DNA of 64,000 nt from Elephas maximus indicus (lineage: Eukaryota > Chordata > Mammalia > Proboscidea > Elephantidae), in contig NC_064822.1 in assembly GCF_024166365.1 (NCBI RefSeq), positions 107,814,823 through 107,878,822 of the forward strand. Reading direction: 5' to 3'. Positions within the stretch are counted from its first letter, which is position 1. Every line of letters begins with the position of its first letter. Positions 36,362 through 50,470 of the stretch are shown here, piece by piece. The translations under genes were made by a program, and so were the position numbers. The notes under the pieces were generated by a model. It made no database searches. It saw nothing but the letters and a program-made list of their open reading frames with translations, and was not told the DNA's origin.

Positions 36362-38447
36362 CTACTTGGGTTTCCCTCTGACGGCTTCTGGAGGTCTGGT
36401 GCTTTTTGGTAGGAGATCTATAAGCATAGGTGAATGACCTGGTAGAAATGAGTGTGCAGGGGGGTCCTGGCTCAGCCAAACTTTTACCTGCTTCTTGACG
36501 CTGTCGATCTCAGCCTCTGGATCACTCGGTTCATCTCGGAGATCTCGTGTTTGGTGTTGCGGAGGTCATTGTCATGTCTGCCTGCAGTGACCTGCAGCTC
36601 TTCGTACTGATAGAACCAGAGAAGACTCAGTCACTGTGTCAGATGCCTGGACTAGTACTCCCTACATGCACACTCTGGCCCTAGGTGCCACAAGCTGGCC
36701 ATTCATTCACTGATCGTTCACTCATTGCCTCACTCATTTACTCAGGTGAAGTTTCTTAAGTACATCATCTACTTTCCAGGCAAGTACTAGGTTCTGGGCA
36801 TACTACGATGAGCAAAACTGGGCCCCTGCTCCCCTGAAGCTTACTGTTAATAGGGAGTTAATCAAATCAGCAGATTATTAAATTTGTAGCTCTAAACTGA
36901 GACAAGTGGCTCCTTAGGAAATGAACAGGGTCCTAGGAGAGTGTTCAGTAAATGAATCTAACCTAGATTTGGAAGTGGGGGGTGGTGGTCAGGGAAGTCT
37001 TTCTGGAGATGGGAGGTGCTCTAGTTGTAGCCTAGAGAACGGCAAAGAGTTACCTAAGTGGCAGGGGATGGGGGAGAGTGGGCACTGGGGGAGGCATGCC
37101 AGACAGAGGAGACAGCCTGTGTGAAGATTCCAGGAGGAAGCAGCATGGTGAGTTCCAGAACTGAGGATGTAACTTGGTCACTGTCCTTGGGGAGGTCCTG
37201 CTTGTGGGGCATGTGTTCAGACCAACAGTGACCATGAATTTTGGTGGACTTCCAAATGCCAGTTCTGGGGAGTTGGGGAAAGAGATGAGGGAAATAGTGT
37301 TGGGTAGTGCAGAGGATATAAAGGGCACATGTTTGGAGACTTGGCAAAAGAATCCCCACTCTCAGGTAGCTCTCCATCTGATGGTACATACCCAGGACAC
37401 AATCATTTAGGAGAAATAAATGCACCTATCTCCTCCAGTAGACTGGAGTGGCACACAAAACACCTTTTCTAGCTGAAGAGCCCCTGCCTGAACTAAGATC
37501 TGTCCAGTTTTGAAAGTGCTGAATAGCACAGCTTCCTCTGTTCCCAGACACACAAAATTTAAGGGAACAACAGCCACAGCAACACAAGAAATTGTTCACT
37601 ATTAATTCAAACCACTTCACCTTGGGGTTAAGTGTATTGCACCCCCCCTCACTGTCAAGGGGCTGCCTCTGCACTGTGGAGCCCTGAAGTCTGACCCCCT
37701 TCTTCCCATCCACCACACTGCTGACCAGAACAAAGGCAGTGCACAGAGCAGGGCAAGAGATAGGAGCCGCTTGTGGGTGAGCAGCTGCCTGTAAGGGGTC
37801 TGGGTCTGGCAGAGAGATGATTTCATCTGGTTGGATTGTTGGGTCTATACCCCTCCAAAGCCAAACCTCCTTCTGGCCATCTGATTCTTGAATCGGTAGC
37901 TCTCTACAGTCACCCCAACCTCCCTTTTCCCGTTCTCTACACTGGCTGTCTTGTTTGGCCAAGTGCTTAATCCTGCCTTCCAGCCCCACAGGGCTGCTTG
38001 CTTAGCCTTAAGTACCTCCCCCACCTTGGCAATCTTTAGATTCTCACTGCTCCCAAATGGAACTAAAGGCCCACCTTCCTGGAAGGTTTTTTTTTTATTT
38101 TTTTTTATTAATATCATCTTTTTTCCTTCCATGATTTTCCACTCATTTCATGGTGTCTTAGTGCTTGGGTTCTCTGTTTGCAGTGCATCCACTCACAACC
38201 CTGTAACCCTGCTTGGCATGGAGTTGGAGCTCAGTAAATATGTAGTGAACAGATAAGCTCTCTAGGATTTGTTTTACGATTGTTCCCTGGTTGTTCTGAA
38301 GTCTCATCCAGCCCCCAACCAGATCCTAAGTAATGTGGGGATGGTGGATGTCCCTCTGACCACATATGAGTATGCATGGTTAGGTGTCCACATGCGTATC
38401 ATAGCATCAAAACAGTTTCTGCCAACTTAAATAAATGGAAACGCTCA

Positions 38448-38792
<345 letters not shown>

Positions 38793-39086
38793 CTAGGTCA
38801 GGAATCCCTTTTTTGATATTCCTGGTAGGTATTCTTCCAGCTCTTCTCTGGGGACTCACTGACATTCAGGAAGTCTCATACTAATGCCCAGGAAGGTTCT
38901 GGGCCATAATCTGTGTGATGGGACTGTTTTCCCAGCATCACTTTTCAAAGCCCCCATCTGTGGGTTTCCCTGGCTTGAAGGATAAGTTAAGCGTTCTCTG
39001 TATTCAAGTTACGTAGATTTGAATATGACATATGTTTTTCATATACCAGCATAGAAGGTATCTTCAGGGTTGAGAGTTTTTTAAGG

Positions 39087-39263
39087 AGCCCTGGTGGTGC
39101 AGTGGTTAAAGTGATTGCTAACTGAAAGTTTGGTGGTTCAAAATCACCAGCGGCTCCTTGTGAGAAAGATGTGGCAGTCTGCTTCTGTAGAGATACACAG
39201 CCTTGGAAACCCTATGAGGTTGCTATGAGTCAGAACTGACGTGATGGCAGTGGGTTTGGTTTG
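39087..39263 (+). mobile_element. AfroSINE, intermediate class, KRT75 intron 4
   Basis: Head GAGCCCTGGTGGTGCAGTGG, middle GTGGCAGTCTGCTTCTGTAG, tail GAGTCAGAACTGACGTGATG. Confidence 0.85.
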
Positions 39264-41266
39264 CAGTGATTTTTTGGACTCTGTGCCCCTGCATAATGTG
39301 ACTTTATCATTTCCTTCTTCTCTGTCTCTTCCCACAGACCCTGCTCTCTGCTTTCAGAGTGGCAGCACAAGAACGGGGCATATTCAGAGGGCAAGGAGCA
39401 CCTGGCCAGTGAACTGAGGGAAAGCTGACCTTTTTGAACTTTTCTGGAAGGGGAAAGGAGAGATCAAGAAGTCCTAGAAAATACTATCCAGTGACCTGGA
39501 ATTCGCGAATCAGCATGTCCTCCTTGCTAGGGGTTGTCCTGCTGTGGGGTGGGGTTTCATGTGGTTTCAAGGTTTCAAGCAGTATCTCTGATCCCCACTA
39601 GCCCCTAAGCCCGAGTTTGGAGTATTTGGGCCATATGCCATATAGAGGCACTAAGTAGGTTACACTTTCCGGAGCATCCATTTCTTTCCAGGCTGCAAAC
39701 CTAAGAGGAAAAACAAACAAACAAACAAAAAATTTGTAGATGCTTACTGCCTCATAGAGCATCCGGAAGAAGTTGATCTCATCAGTCAGAGAGTTGACTC
39801 TGGCTTCCAGCTCCACCTTGTTCATGTAGGCACCATCCACGTCCTGGAATGACAGCACAGGCTCGTCTGAGACCCTGGCACCAAGCAGGGCACCCAAAGG
39901 AAGCTGAGAAAACCCCTCTCTGGTCCTTCTAGGTTGGTTTTTAGCAAATGCTGTTTGGAGTGTTTGGGGTTGGGGCTCGGTGATATACTCAGTACCGGGG
40001 GCTTGAGTTCCCTGGGCTAACAGAAACCCAAGCAGGGTCAGTGTGGCCATAAATACAGAGGGAGCATTTCAGCAGGTGTGAGCTCTCTAGATATCCTCAA
40101 GGTTGATGAGGCTTTTCTTGGGTGGCCGAAGGGTAGGGCCAAGTGCACTCTGAGATTCCACTTTAAGTCTTCTGCTTAGAGAGACATTTCCAGTTACCTT
40201 CTTCAGGGCTACAAATTCATTCTCAGCAGCTGTGCGCTTGTTGATTTCATCTTCATACCTGTAAGGGGAGAGAGGTGTGCTGTTGAGCAAGTGTTCAATT
40301 TAACTTTTAACCACGCCGAGGAAGACTGTAACGGTGAAGCAAGAGCAAAAAGAATGTGGATCCTTCTTCCCGACTCTTCTGCTGACCTGTGTGTGACTTT
40401 GCATGATTCATTTAACCTCTATTTCTCCCTCGAAAAAATAGGAATAATTTCTTCTGCCCGAAGGTTTTTTTTTTTTTTTTTCCCTCAAGACTAAAAGGTG
40501 AGCATGGAACTTTTTTAAATAGATGCATAGTCCCAATCTTAAAAAAAAAATTTCCTGCCTCAAGTGCCTGCTGAAATTGTAGGGTAAATTTTGTCTGTTC
40601 AGGACACTGTTCCTGGAAGATTTTGATATATTTTCACGGAACCTCAAGGTGGCAGTTGAGCAGTGTGTGTTTTGTGACTAGATGAAGCTCAAACTCAGAA
40701 ACCAAGGGTACGCCCACTAAGTGGTTAGCTAAGACCATCTCTTTCCATCAGATACCTCATCTACGGAAGCCTGAATGATGTGCAGTCAAAATTGCCTCAT
40801 TAGGAGGGTCAGATTGCCTCGTTTATACGCCCACTTCTCCCTTGCCACCTCTCTTCATTCCCCAGCTAATGCGTGTCCTGGAAATGCAAACCATCTCAAT
40901 AATAGGGCTCGTGGTCAGTGGTGTTAAATAACAAGCTGACTGTAAAATAATATGCTCTCCAGGGTGAGCAGTAATGCTTTTCTAGGTGATACCAGTGTCC
41001 TTTTGCAGGCATGTAGATGGATAAGGATAGACTATTTGTTACTAGCAATGCATGAGATGAGGGTCCCTTGGTGACCCCACACCATGCTGTCTTCATCTTA
41101 TGGGACAATGACTGCAAGTTCCAAAGCTCTCAGCTGACATTGGTATTTGCTCCTTTGCTCCTCTCTGGTCCTCTTAAAAAGGAGTCCAAGGATGGCCATG
41201 TGTGGCCAGAAGCCTGTCCCCCACTTACCGGACTTTGAAATCTTCTACGATATCCTGCATGTTTCA

Positions 41267-41494
<228 letters not shown>

Positions 41495-42610
41495 TCACTT
41501 CTATTGTTCAGGGTGAGAAGAGAAAGATATTTTTCACATGACACACATTTGGCAGCTATATAATTGACAACTCCAGCTAAAACTGAGAAAGCTTATGCAG
41601 CTACCCCAATGTCCCCTACGGCTTCCATAAAATTAGCGTACTGGGGTGTAGAAGCCTCTATGGGGGAACCTATATTCTTGAGTTGAGTTTCTTGACACCA
41701 CTTGCTCTTGGTTAAGTTAGTCTGTTCAGTGGATATTCTCCTCCCTGTGGAAAATCAACTTGATTCTCCCCTAGGTGTTAACTCTGAACGAAAACATATG
41801 GATGTAAAAGAGGCCGATGAGAAATTTCTACAAGGTTCTGTGGGGCAAGCTGGCCTAACTTTAAAATATTCAGCCCCATGGGACTGCATAAACTGTGGTA
41901 CTTCCTCACAGGGAGGCTACAGCATTATTGTGCTTCCCCCTGGGCCTGGGCCTCTGAGAGTTCATTCAACCCAGACCCAGTAGAACAGATGAGGTTCTTG
42001 ACTTACCTTGTCTATGAAGGAGGCGAACTTGTTATTGAGGGTTTTGATCTGCTCCTGCTCCTCTTTCCGCACCCTCTGGATGGTGGGGTCAATTTGCAGG
42101 TAGAGGGGACTCAGGAGGCTTTGGTTGACAGTGACCACTTGGATGCCATCAGAGGGGAGACAGGGAAGCCAGGACTCCCAAAGCCCCCTCCAACCCCACC
42201 TCCATAGCCAAATCCACTGCTGACCCACTTGCAAAGCCAAACTCGCTTCCAGCCCTGCTACCAAAGCTACTCCTGAAGCTGCTGCTGCACCCACCAACTG
42301 AGGTTCGCTTGGTCCCCCCAAGGTTGTAGAGGCTGCGGCTTCCAAAGCCAGCCCTTGCACTGCTGATCCTCCCCAGCCCTCCATTGCCCCCTGAGGAATG
42401 AGTCACTGAGATGGAGCTGAAGTGGGAGTGTTGGGCTGCTGGGGTGTTGGCCGAGGTAGTGCTGAAGCCCCTGCGGCTGCCAGCCTGGAAGGTGATGGAG
42501 GACTGCCGGGACATGGCGGATGAGGAAGGCTGCAAGAAGAAGCCCTGGGTGGAGGCGTGTGAAGGGGGATAGAGGAAACACAGTCTCTGGGGAGCCCTAG
42601 GCCCCCTTCG

Positions 42611-42618
42611 CTTTTATG
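42611..42618 (-). promoter_or_regulatory. TATA-like box of KRT75
   Basis: CATAAAAG on the minus strand, about 97 bp upstream of the KRT75 ATG at 42514. The spacing matches that of its neighbours. Confidence 0.5.
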
Positions 42619-43254
42619 GTTCTCCAGGAAGGGTGGGGCACAACTAATGGAGGAGGGTTTGCTGATGGCATCCCCCAGGCACCTGCCAGCACTGAGCTCA
42701 CATTCAGTGCCCCATTGGAGATGGGTCAAAACCACTGGTTGGCTCCCTGGCATCCCTTCCCCACATAGAAACTCCTTTCTAGCTGCAACTTGATCAGCAG
42801 ATGAGTGAGAAGCATGTTAATCGCTTTTAGTCATGTCCTAATCATGCATCCTATGATGGACAAACACTGCCTCATTTCCAAACCACTTTCCTAGGCCTGG
42901 GACCGACTCTTTCCAGTCCAAACATCTTATGTCAATACAAATGGCTGCTATGCACTGTTTCCTTCCTATTCCTGAGCATTTTCTCAGGCACTGTTGCCCA
43001 ATTCCCGCCCCCCCCACCCCCCGCCAAGCTCCAGATCTTGAAAATTCTGCTGTACACGCATCTTCCTTAGGAATCCACCCAGTTTTGATGGTCCTTTTGT
43101 TTTGCTATAGAGCTTCTTCCATCTCTATTGTGTAGCTCATAAACGACTTTTTGGAGCATTAGAGTGTGTGTGTGCAGGTGTCCCTAGTTCAGTATAATGT
43201 GACTTTCAAGTCAGGCCTTCTGCCTTCTGCGAGAGTAGTTGTGAGAGTAAGAAA

Positions 43255-43440
43255 GATTTGGGTTTGAATCCTAACCCTATCATTTATTAGTTGTTGAATC
43301 TTGGGAAGGTCATGAAACTCCTCTAAGCCTCTATTTGTGCATCTGTAGAATGGGGTTTATGGTGAGTATTAAGTGAGCTAACATGTGAAAATGACTTTTG
43401 CAATGCCTGGTACAGGCAAATGCTAAGTAAATATTTGTTG
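43255..43440 (+). repeat. MIR SINE, KRT75-KRT6 spacer
   Basis: GGGTTTGAATCCTAACCCTA core, CTAAGCCTCTATTTGTGCAT and CTAAGTAAATATTTG end in MIR order. Confidence 0.65.
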
Positions 43441-46400
43441 AGTCTTCTCTCCTTCCAATACAATCAAGTGAGTGTCGATGAAGGGCCAGCTGTGTGCCAA
43501 GTCCTGTGACAAGGCCTCTGGGGATTCAGAAGAAGCACAATACACATTTTTTTCTTTAATAATAAGCTCATGGACCTGCTGAGAAGACAAAACTGAAGTA
43601 CATTAAATAATGAACAAAAGAGTATACAATAAAGCTCTACCTCCAAGCTCTATTTAAGGCTCCCTCATTCCAGAAGTCTCCCAAACTGGTCACTCTTCCT
43701 CCTAAGGTCTGGGAATCCCAGACTCCTTCCTCCTTCATTGAAAGAGCTCTGATGATTGTACCCTGTAGAGAATACTTTTCTTTCCTTTTTTCCCCATTAG
43801 TCTAGTTGACTGTGACTGTTATTCCCTATTAGTCTACAAGCTGGTAGGGAGTCTACATGGCTCCTCGTTGTCCTTTTTTCTGCATCTCTTCTCCCCATCT
43901 CTACCATGACTTGAGTTTGAGTTCTACCCCTGCTGCTTACTAGTTGTGGAACTTTGAGCAAGCCATGAAACTCCCCCGAGCCTCAATTTATGTGCCTGTA
44001 AAGTGGGGACATTGTTAGATCTTCTCTTAGCTTACTGACCTCTTGCCTCTTACTGTGATTTTGAGGGATGGGAGAACGAGAGAGAAAATGAAGTCTATTC
44101 GTTCTCCATTTTGATGATGAGGAAACTGAGTCCCAGAATGGTTACTTAAGCAGACCAATACTGCCTCGCTAGTGAGAGGCAGAACCAAATTCCATAGTCT
44201 TTCCTCATGGTTGTCCTTTCAGAGGCACAAAGATAACCAAGAGTTTGGCAGGCACTTTTGCTTGGCTGGAACAGCAGGTTGGCAGCTGGAGTGGCCGTTC
44301 TCTGTTCTCTCAACTGCTTCCTCCTTGAGGCCCAAGCCAGAAGGTGAGCCTCCCTGCCATCTGGAGATCATTTGAGAGTCTCAGTTTCCACAGGGAACAA
44401 TGAATCATAGCTTTTGTTGATACAGGCCAAGAAGAGCACAGGGCTTCTCTAAGCTTGTTGCCAACATGCCGGTGTCCCAGCTGGGGTGGTGCATGCTCCT
44501 GGAGTGGAAATAATAATTGTCATTGTTTTCTGTACTCCTTAGTACATGATAATCTCTCTCCCAGAAGAAGGGACACTTGTTTCCTGAGCAGTGCTGAGTA
44601 AACCTATGCAGAACTCTCTAACAAACAAAGGCCAGGGAAAGAGTGTCTTATCTGACAGACCCATCAGAATGGAGGCTGCTGAGGCATTCTCCCACTGATC
44701 TCCCCAAGTGGGAAACTCTCTCCAAGCTTCCTTTCCTCCTGGGTCATTCCTCTTTCCCATGACCTGTCCTGGGACCTCCATTCCTAGACATTTTCATCTC
44801 ATTTTATTTCCATCTTTCTTTCCCTCAGCCATCGCCTCTTGTGTGGGATCATCTACTTCTATCTCTCCCTCCCACTCTCTAATTTTTCCACCAGGATTGT
44901 TTCTGAAGCTAGAGGTGTCTTAATCACCAACTTTGGTGAAACAAGTTGACATGAATAAGTCTTTCACCTCTCTTCTCCTTCACTCCTTCTTCTCTAACCT
45001 TCTACCTTCACTATGACCTTGTCTACATTAATGCTTAGGACACCATGGTCTCCCTGACAGCTTGTGTCACCAAGCCCTTTAACGTCTAAAAACGCCACAG
45101 ACTTTGAAAACTCTTTTTTCCTTTCTGCCAAGGAAGGTTTTTTGTTTTGTTTTGTTTTTAACCTCCTTTATTGTTCTGCTTAAAAGTCACTCCCAAGAAG
45201 TGACTAGTACCCCCAAAGACTGGCCCTTTTCACCTATTCCCTTAGAACTCCTGTATTTGGCTCTTACTTCAGTGTATTTTTCCACTGCTTTAGCTTTCTA
45301 GTGCTCTGGGTGTTCATTTAATTCTGAGGGATAGGGGTGTTTCTCCTTTTCCCAGCTTACCTCCTAGCACACTAAACATAATTGTGGACAAAGCTCACTT
45401 AATACAGTTTGTCTCCTTTGAAGGTAAAAGTTGTCTCATTTATTCCTTTCCCTCTTCTAAGCATTCCTGAGTCTCTCCAACTCTGTACTACTGAGTCTGG
45501 CTGGGAGGTGTTTTCTTGAGGTTTTTGGGAGTGACAGATTCAAGGGCTATGGTATGTGCTCTGGAGACCAAGCTGGGAGAGCCAAACATCTTCAATTTCC
45601 CTGTTTCCTCCCCCTTCTGCTCCACTGAGGCCCTTGGCAGGTGATGGATTCCAGAGACTGGACCATGGAGGCGATCAGGGGTCTGAGACTGGTGGAAAAA
45701 GAAAACAAGGCAGGGAGACACAAGGCATGACTGAAGCCTGAGGAATGGTGTGGATGGGATGCACCCCCACAAAAAGTGATCAAAGGGATTTAGACGAGAA
45801 AAAATTCCAGGGGTGTCTTGGCCATGTGCCTCCGACCAGTTTAATCTTCTTATTTGTTCCCAGAATTGGGATGCTTCATCAAGTCTCCCTGGTCTGTGTT
45901 TAGGAGGGCTGCCAAATGGGAAATTTCTGGGAGAGGCAAGTGGGGAGAAACTGAATGGCTCTCTGGTCCTTCCTAGCAGGTGGAGACTGAGAGGCTCTGT
46001 CTGGACCAAGGGGCACAGTACCTAGAAATTCCAGCAAGGTAAGTGTTGGCATGTAGCAACAGCCTGTGGGCACAGGCTGGGTGGGCTGGGGGATACTGGT
46101 GTGCCTTGGGATGCTGTTGATACCATCTCATTGGCTTGTTACGGGGGCCTGGAGTTTGTGGTTGGGGGTTGAAGTGTGTGTCATCATCTGGGAAGTAAAA
46201 CAGCTGGAAACAGTGTGCTGGGATATACAATAATCTATGAGATTCCCACCCTCTTGCTGGGGGCTTGCTGGGCTGAGAGGGAGATAAAGCTGACACATAT
46301 GAAAGAATAAGAAGTCATGTAAAACAGTATGTAAAATACCTTAAAGATATGAAATTGAGGCAGTGAATAGCATGATTGGTGACAAGATGGGTCTTGAGGG

Positions 46401-47664
46401 GTCAGAGAGGTTTTGCCCTCCCCACTGGCTCCAAATATCACATTTCAGGCCCACAGCAGAGGCTGGCAGGAAGCAGCCTCCTCAGCGTAGATGGGGAGGC
46501 TGCGGTAGCTGGCTGGGTTTGCACATTTACCTTGGATAAGCCACAATGAATTCACTCACAGATACTTAAGATGGGACTGTGTTTATTTGCTGAATGTATA
46601 CCCACCTTGTTTGTGCAAACCTGCATACCTATGTGAAATATCTAGGCAAGGCATCATTTACCTGGGTGTTTCCAAGGACAGGAGCAGCTGGAGGTGTTTT
46701 CCATGATCCCACAGGGCACTAGCCTTGGTCTGGAGACCCTGCCTCGCTTTGGGCTGCAGCGTGCCCAGATTGACTTGCAAGCACCAAATCAGCACACAGT
46801 GATGATAAGGATGGTGACAATGATAATGTCTAGGATGTTGGGAAAGCTGGGAGTGATTGACTCAGGGTAACTGGAAAACAGGAACCTCTCCATGGTCTGC
46901 TTTAAGATGGGTGAATATTCAAAAGCCCAGACACATAGTAATGAAAAAATCAGGGCTCATGACTGGTTATTGCAAAAGAACTCGTCTCTTTGAAGAACTC
47001 AGCAGAGGGCTGTTTCATTTAGCCAGCTCCTCTTGTGTGTGTTCAAAGTTCAATTGACTGGCATGCAGCTTTGCAGGAGGGCATCTAGAGGGTAAAACAA
47101 GTTATACTGCTGGAGTCAGATGGGGGTGAAACAGTCTTCACTGAACAGGGCAGTGCCATGTCTGATGCAGGTTACATCTGAGCAGCCTTTTCTGGGAAGT
47201 GCCACCTTTCCCACAAAAGGGCAAAAACCATACACCACGGGTAGACGCCCCAGTGCCCGTTGTGTGATTCCTGCCCTGTGGGGCCTAGATAGCCCAAATA
47301 CGCTCCCATCAAGCCAGTGAGAGAGAAGAATTCCTTTTAAAGGAACTGCCTGAAAGTGCTTTTCATTCACACATTTATTAGGCAAGAGTTGGCAAGCTTG
47401 GAGTGAGCTTGGAGGAGAGTAATGAAAATGACGAATGAATTGGGAAATAGGAGTGTGAAGAAAGGGGAAAGGAATTACATAGGAGACCAAGCTGTTTCTC
47501 CTCCTCCTCCTTCTTCATTTTAATCACCAGGGAATGAACTTCATCTTCAGCAAGAAAAATTTAATTCAGTATCAAAGAGCTTCTAGGTTCTAATGGTAAA
47601 CAGGGAAATACTCTCTACAGGGAAGTTGCAGAGATTTCTGTAGATTCTTTCTGGAATGATTTAG

Positions 47665-47706
47665 GAGTATGAGTCAGAATCGACTCAACAGCAGTGGGGT
47701 TTGGAG
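47665..47706 (+). mobile_element. AfroSINE 3' fragment
   Basis: Only the tail region TATGAGTCAGAATCGACTCA followed by GCAGTGGGGTTTGG; the head is missing. Confidence 0.6.
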
Positions 47707-48967
47707 GCGTCTGCAATAAATGGAGACTTTTTTTCTGGAGCATTTAATGTCTGAAATAAGCACCTGTAATTTCTACCCTGATAATACTGTTTGATCATCT
47801 ACGTTCTATAGATTTAGTGCTAAAAGAGGGCTTCCTCATGTTCTTTGCAATTTTCCCTTGAAGGAGCTGTCACTCGCTTGGCCTCTTTGAAGTCAGACTT
47901 GCCATTACATGTGCACCTTCATATTTTGCCCCCATATCCCTTGCCTCTTGGGTTATGCAGGCTGTGTGTGTATATTGTAATGGATGTATTTCTAGCTCTG
48001 CCAGGTGAGAGGCATCTCTCAAGGGTAGGGACATAATTCAATTGGATTCAACACCCATTTATAATGCACTATCTTCTTCTAAATTGCTCTGCAGTATCCA
48101 GAACCCAGCTAGGCCACAGGTAATCTTAACCTAGATTGCTGAGTGACATAAGCCACATAGAAGAAAATAGAGAGGTTTTGAAGGCATTTTTTGAGGTGAG
48201 GGTCACACAGACTAATGACAGTCACATTCCCCTCATCACCAAGGAGTAAATAAGAAGTCAGAACAGGGAAACTAAGGCTTCAGAGACTAGGAAGGGCTCT
48301 CAGGATGAAGAAAGGCCAAATAGATCTTGGATGGAGTCCTGAGCTGGGGGAGGAAAGAGGGGTAAGTGGTGCCAGCTTGGGCAAAAGCAGTAATTCATCT
48401 TCCTCCCTGCGTGGGCTGGAATTCTCAGGCTAAAGGGCATGCTCTTGGTGTATGAACCATGTCACTGGCTGATGTCATTGCCCAGAAGATGTCCCTTTTA
48501 TGTGAGGAACTTGGTCCTATGAATGCTTTTGGCACCCCGGGCGGCGGTACCTTCACCAGAGGGTCAGCAAACCAAGGGAAGGATGGACTGGAGAGGATGC
48601 TGTGGTGAGTTCCTACTTGTTCACATCGGCAGCTCTCCCCATGGCCAGAGGCAGAGGTGATAGAGGTGATGGGCTGGAATTCACCGGCAAGACCACATCT
48701 CCCAGCCAGGCTGCACCTGGTGTTGAGGAAGAGCACAGGCTCTGAAAGCAGGGAGATCCATTCTGGAATCTTGGCTTTGCCACTCATTGGCCACATTACT
48801 TAACTTTCTGAGGGTTGATTTCCTCCTTATTAAAGTGGGGGTAAAGGTTAGCAAGGTCGTTGGTTGCAAGATCAAGTTATAGAAGTTAATGGTTTTCATA
48901 CACTCTTTAAATAATTAGAAAATATTGCAGACAAAAGAGTTCAAAATGGTTGGGGGTTGGGGGGAAC

Positions 48968-49172
48968 CACCAAACCAGTTGCCATTGAGTTGATTCTGAC
49001 TCATGGCAACCCCATATGTGTCAGAGTAGAAATGTGCTCCATAGGGTTTTAAGTGGATGACTTTTTGGAAGTAGATCACGACACCTTTCTTTTGAGGTGC
49101 CTCTAAGTGAACTTAAATTGCCAACTTTTTAGTTAACAGACAAGGGCATTAATTGTTCATACCACCCAGGTA
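48968..49172 (-). mobile_element. AfroSINE, long class, intergenic
   Basis: Reverse copy from CCAGTTGCCATTGAGTTGAT, including GGAAGTAGATCACGACACC of the long class, to the CATACCACCCAGG head. Confidence 0.8.
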
Positions 49173-49289
49173 CTTCAAATAAGTGAGGTACTGGGTATTT
49201 TAAGGGCAGTGAAACTATTCAGCACGATACTGTAATGGTGGGTATATGACATGTATTTGTCAAAACCTGTAGAATTTGGCCTTAAAACA

Positions 49290-49930
49290 ACCTAATTTAA
49301 CTTGATAATTGGTCTCTATTCACTGGGAGCATCAGAGGAAGAAGGAGCATCAGGAATCAGAGGAGGAACTGGAATGCCTGTTTAATCGCCTCCATGAACA
49401 ACTACCTCCTTTAACCATGTGACCAGAAGAACTGTATGGTACCCAGCTACCATTACTAAACATTTTGATCAAAGATTCTATAGAAGAATCCTGATTAAAA
49501 GGGAGTCAAATGAGGAACAGAATCTCAAATTCTTGTGGAATCCAGCTTCTGGAGCCATTGAGGCTGGATGACCTCCTGAAACTATTACCTTGAGGAAATC
49601 TTTTAAACTTTAAACCAGGTCACTAATACTCAAAAGTCTCCCCCAGCTCCAAAGCTTCTGTCTAGTGACCTATTCAGCAACAAGACTTCTTGCACACCAT
49701 GGGAAGAAGGCTGGATATCAACTTGATTTGTGACCCAGGGCAGAGAGTCTTTGCTATAGCTTCAAGTTAGCAAAATACTACTATAACCGAGTTTGTTATT
49801 GTTGTTCTTGTGAATTTTTTCCTTGCTATTTATTCTTTTTGCATATTGGAAAGGCCTTGTATAGAATGTCTGATTGGATTTTAGAATAAACTTGTGTTTC
49901 TGTCTAAAAGTCAAAATTATAACCATGGCA
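49290..49930. repeat. Probable old interspersed repeat, family unknown
   Basis: AAAGGGAGTCAAATGAGGAA and GAGGCTGGATGACCTCCTGA look like a repeat I associate with afrotherian sequence. It ends near a GAATAAACTTG. There is no coding potential. Low certainty. Confidence 0.3.
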
Positions 49931-50139
49931 CTAATATCAGGATAGATTTAAATGAACCTCCAACATCTGTTTGTCAAAATTTGTATAAAAGTTTACACTT
50001 AAAATAGTTTTTTTAATCTTCTGTCACAAAATGATACCATTCCCCAGCTAGAGCCACCTCCGTGCTAATTCGAGGGCTATCTCTTTCCATGGACCATCAA
50101 CTCATCTCTGCCAATAGCACTTCAAAACAAAGTCTCTTA

Positions 50140-50470
50140 ACCCACATTTTTCTTTATTGTGCTTTAAGTGAAAGTTTACAGCTCAAGTTAGTTTCTCATA
50201 CAAAAATTTATACACACTTTGTTATGTGACTCTAGTTGCTATCCGTATGTCAGCATACTCCTCCCTTCCACTCTGGATCTCCCAGGTCCGTTCAACTTGC
50301 TCCTGTCCCTTTCTGCCTTCTCATCTCACCTCTGACCAGAAGCTGCCCATTTAGTCTCATGTATCTACTTGAACTAAGAAGCATACTCTTCATGAGTATC
50401 ATTTTATGTCTTATAGTCCAGCCTAATCTTTGTCTGAAGAGTTGGCTTAGGGCAACCAACAACTTCTTGA
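50140..50470 (-). mobile_element. LINE-1 3' UTR fragment
   Basis: The opening (TTATTGTGCTTTAAGTGAAA on the plus strand) and the following CT-rich stretch resemble the 3' UTR of the L1 at 20201-21800, but are more diverged. This is an older, 3'-only copy in reverse orientation. Further L1-like sequence may run on to about 50600. Confidence 0.55.
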
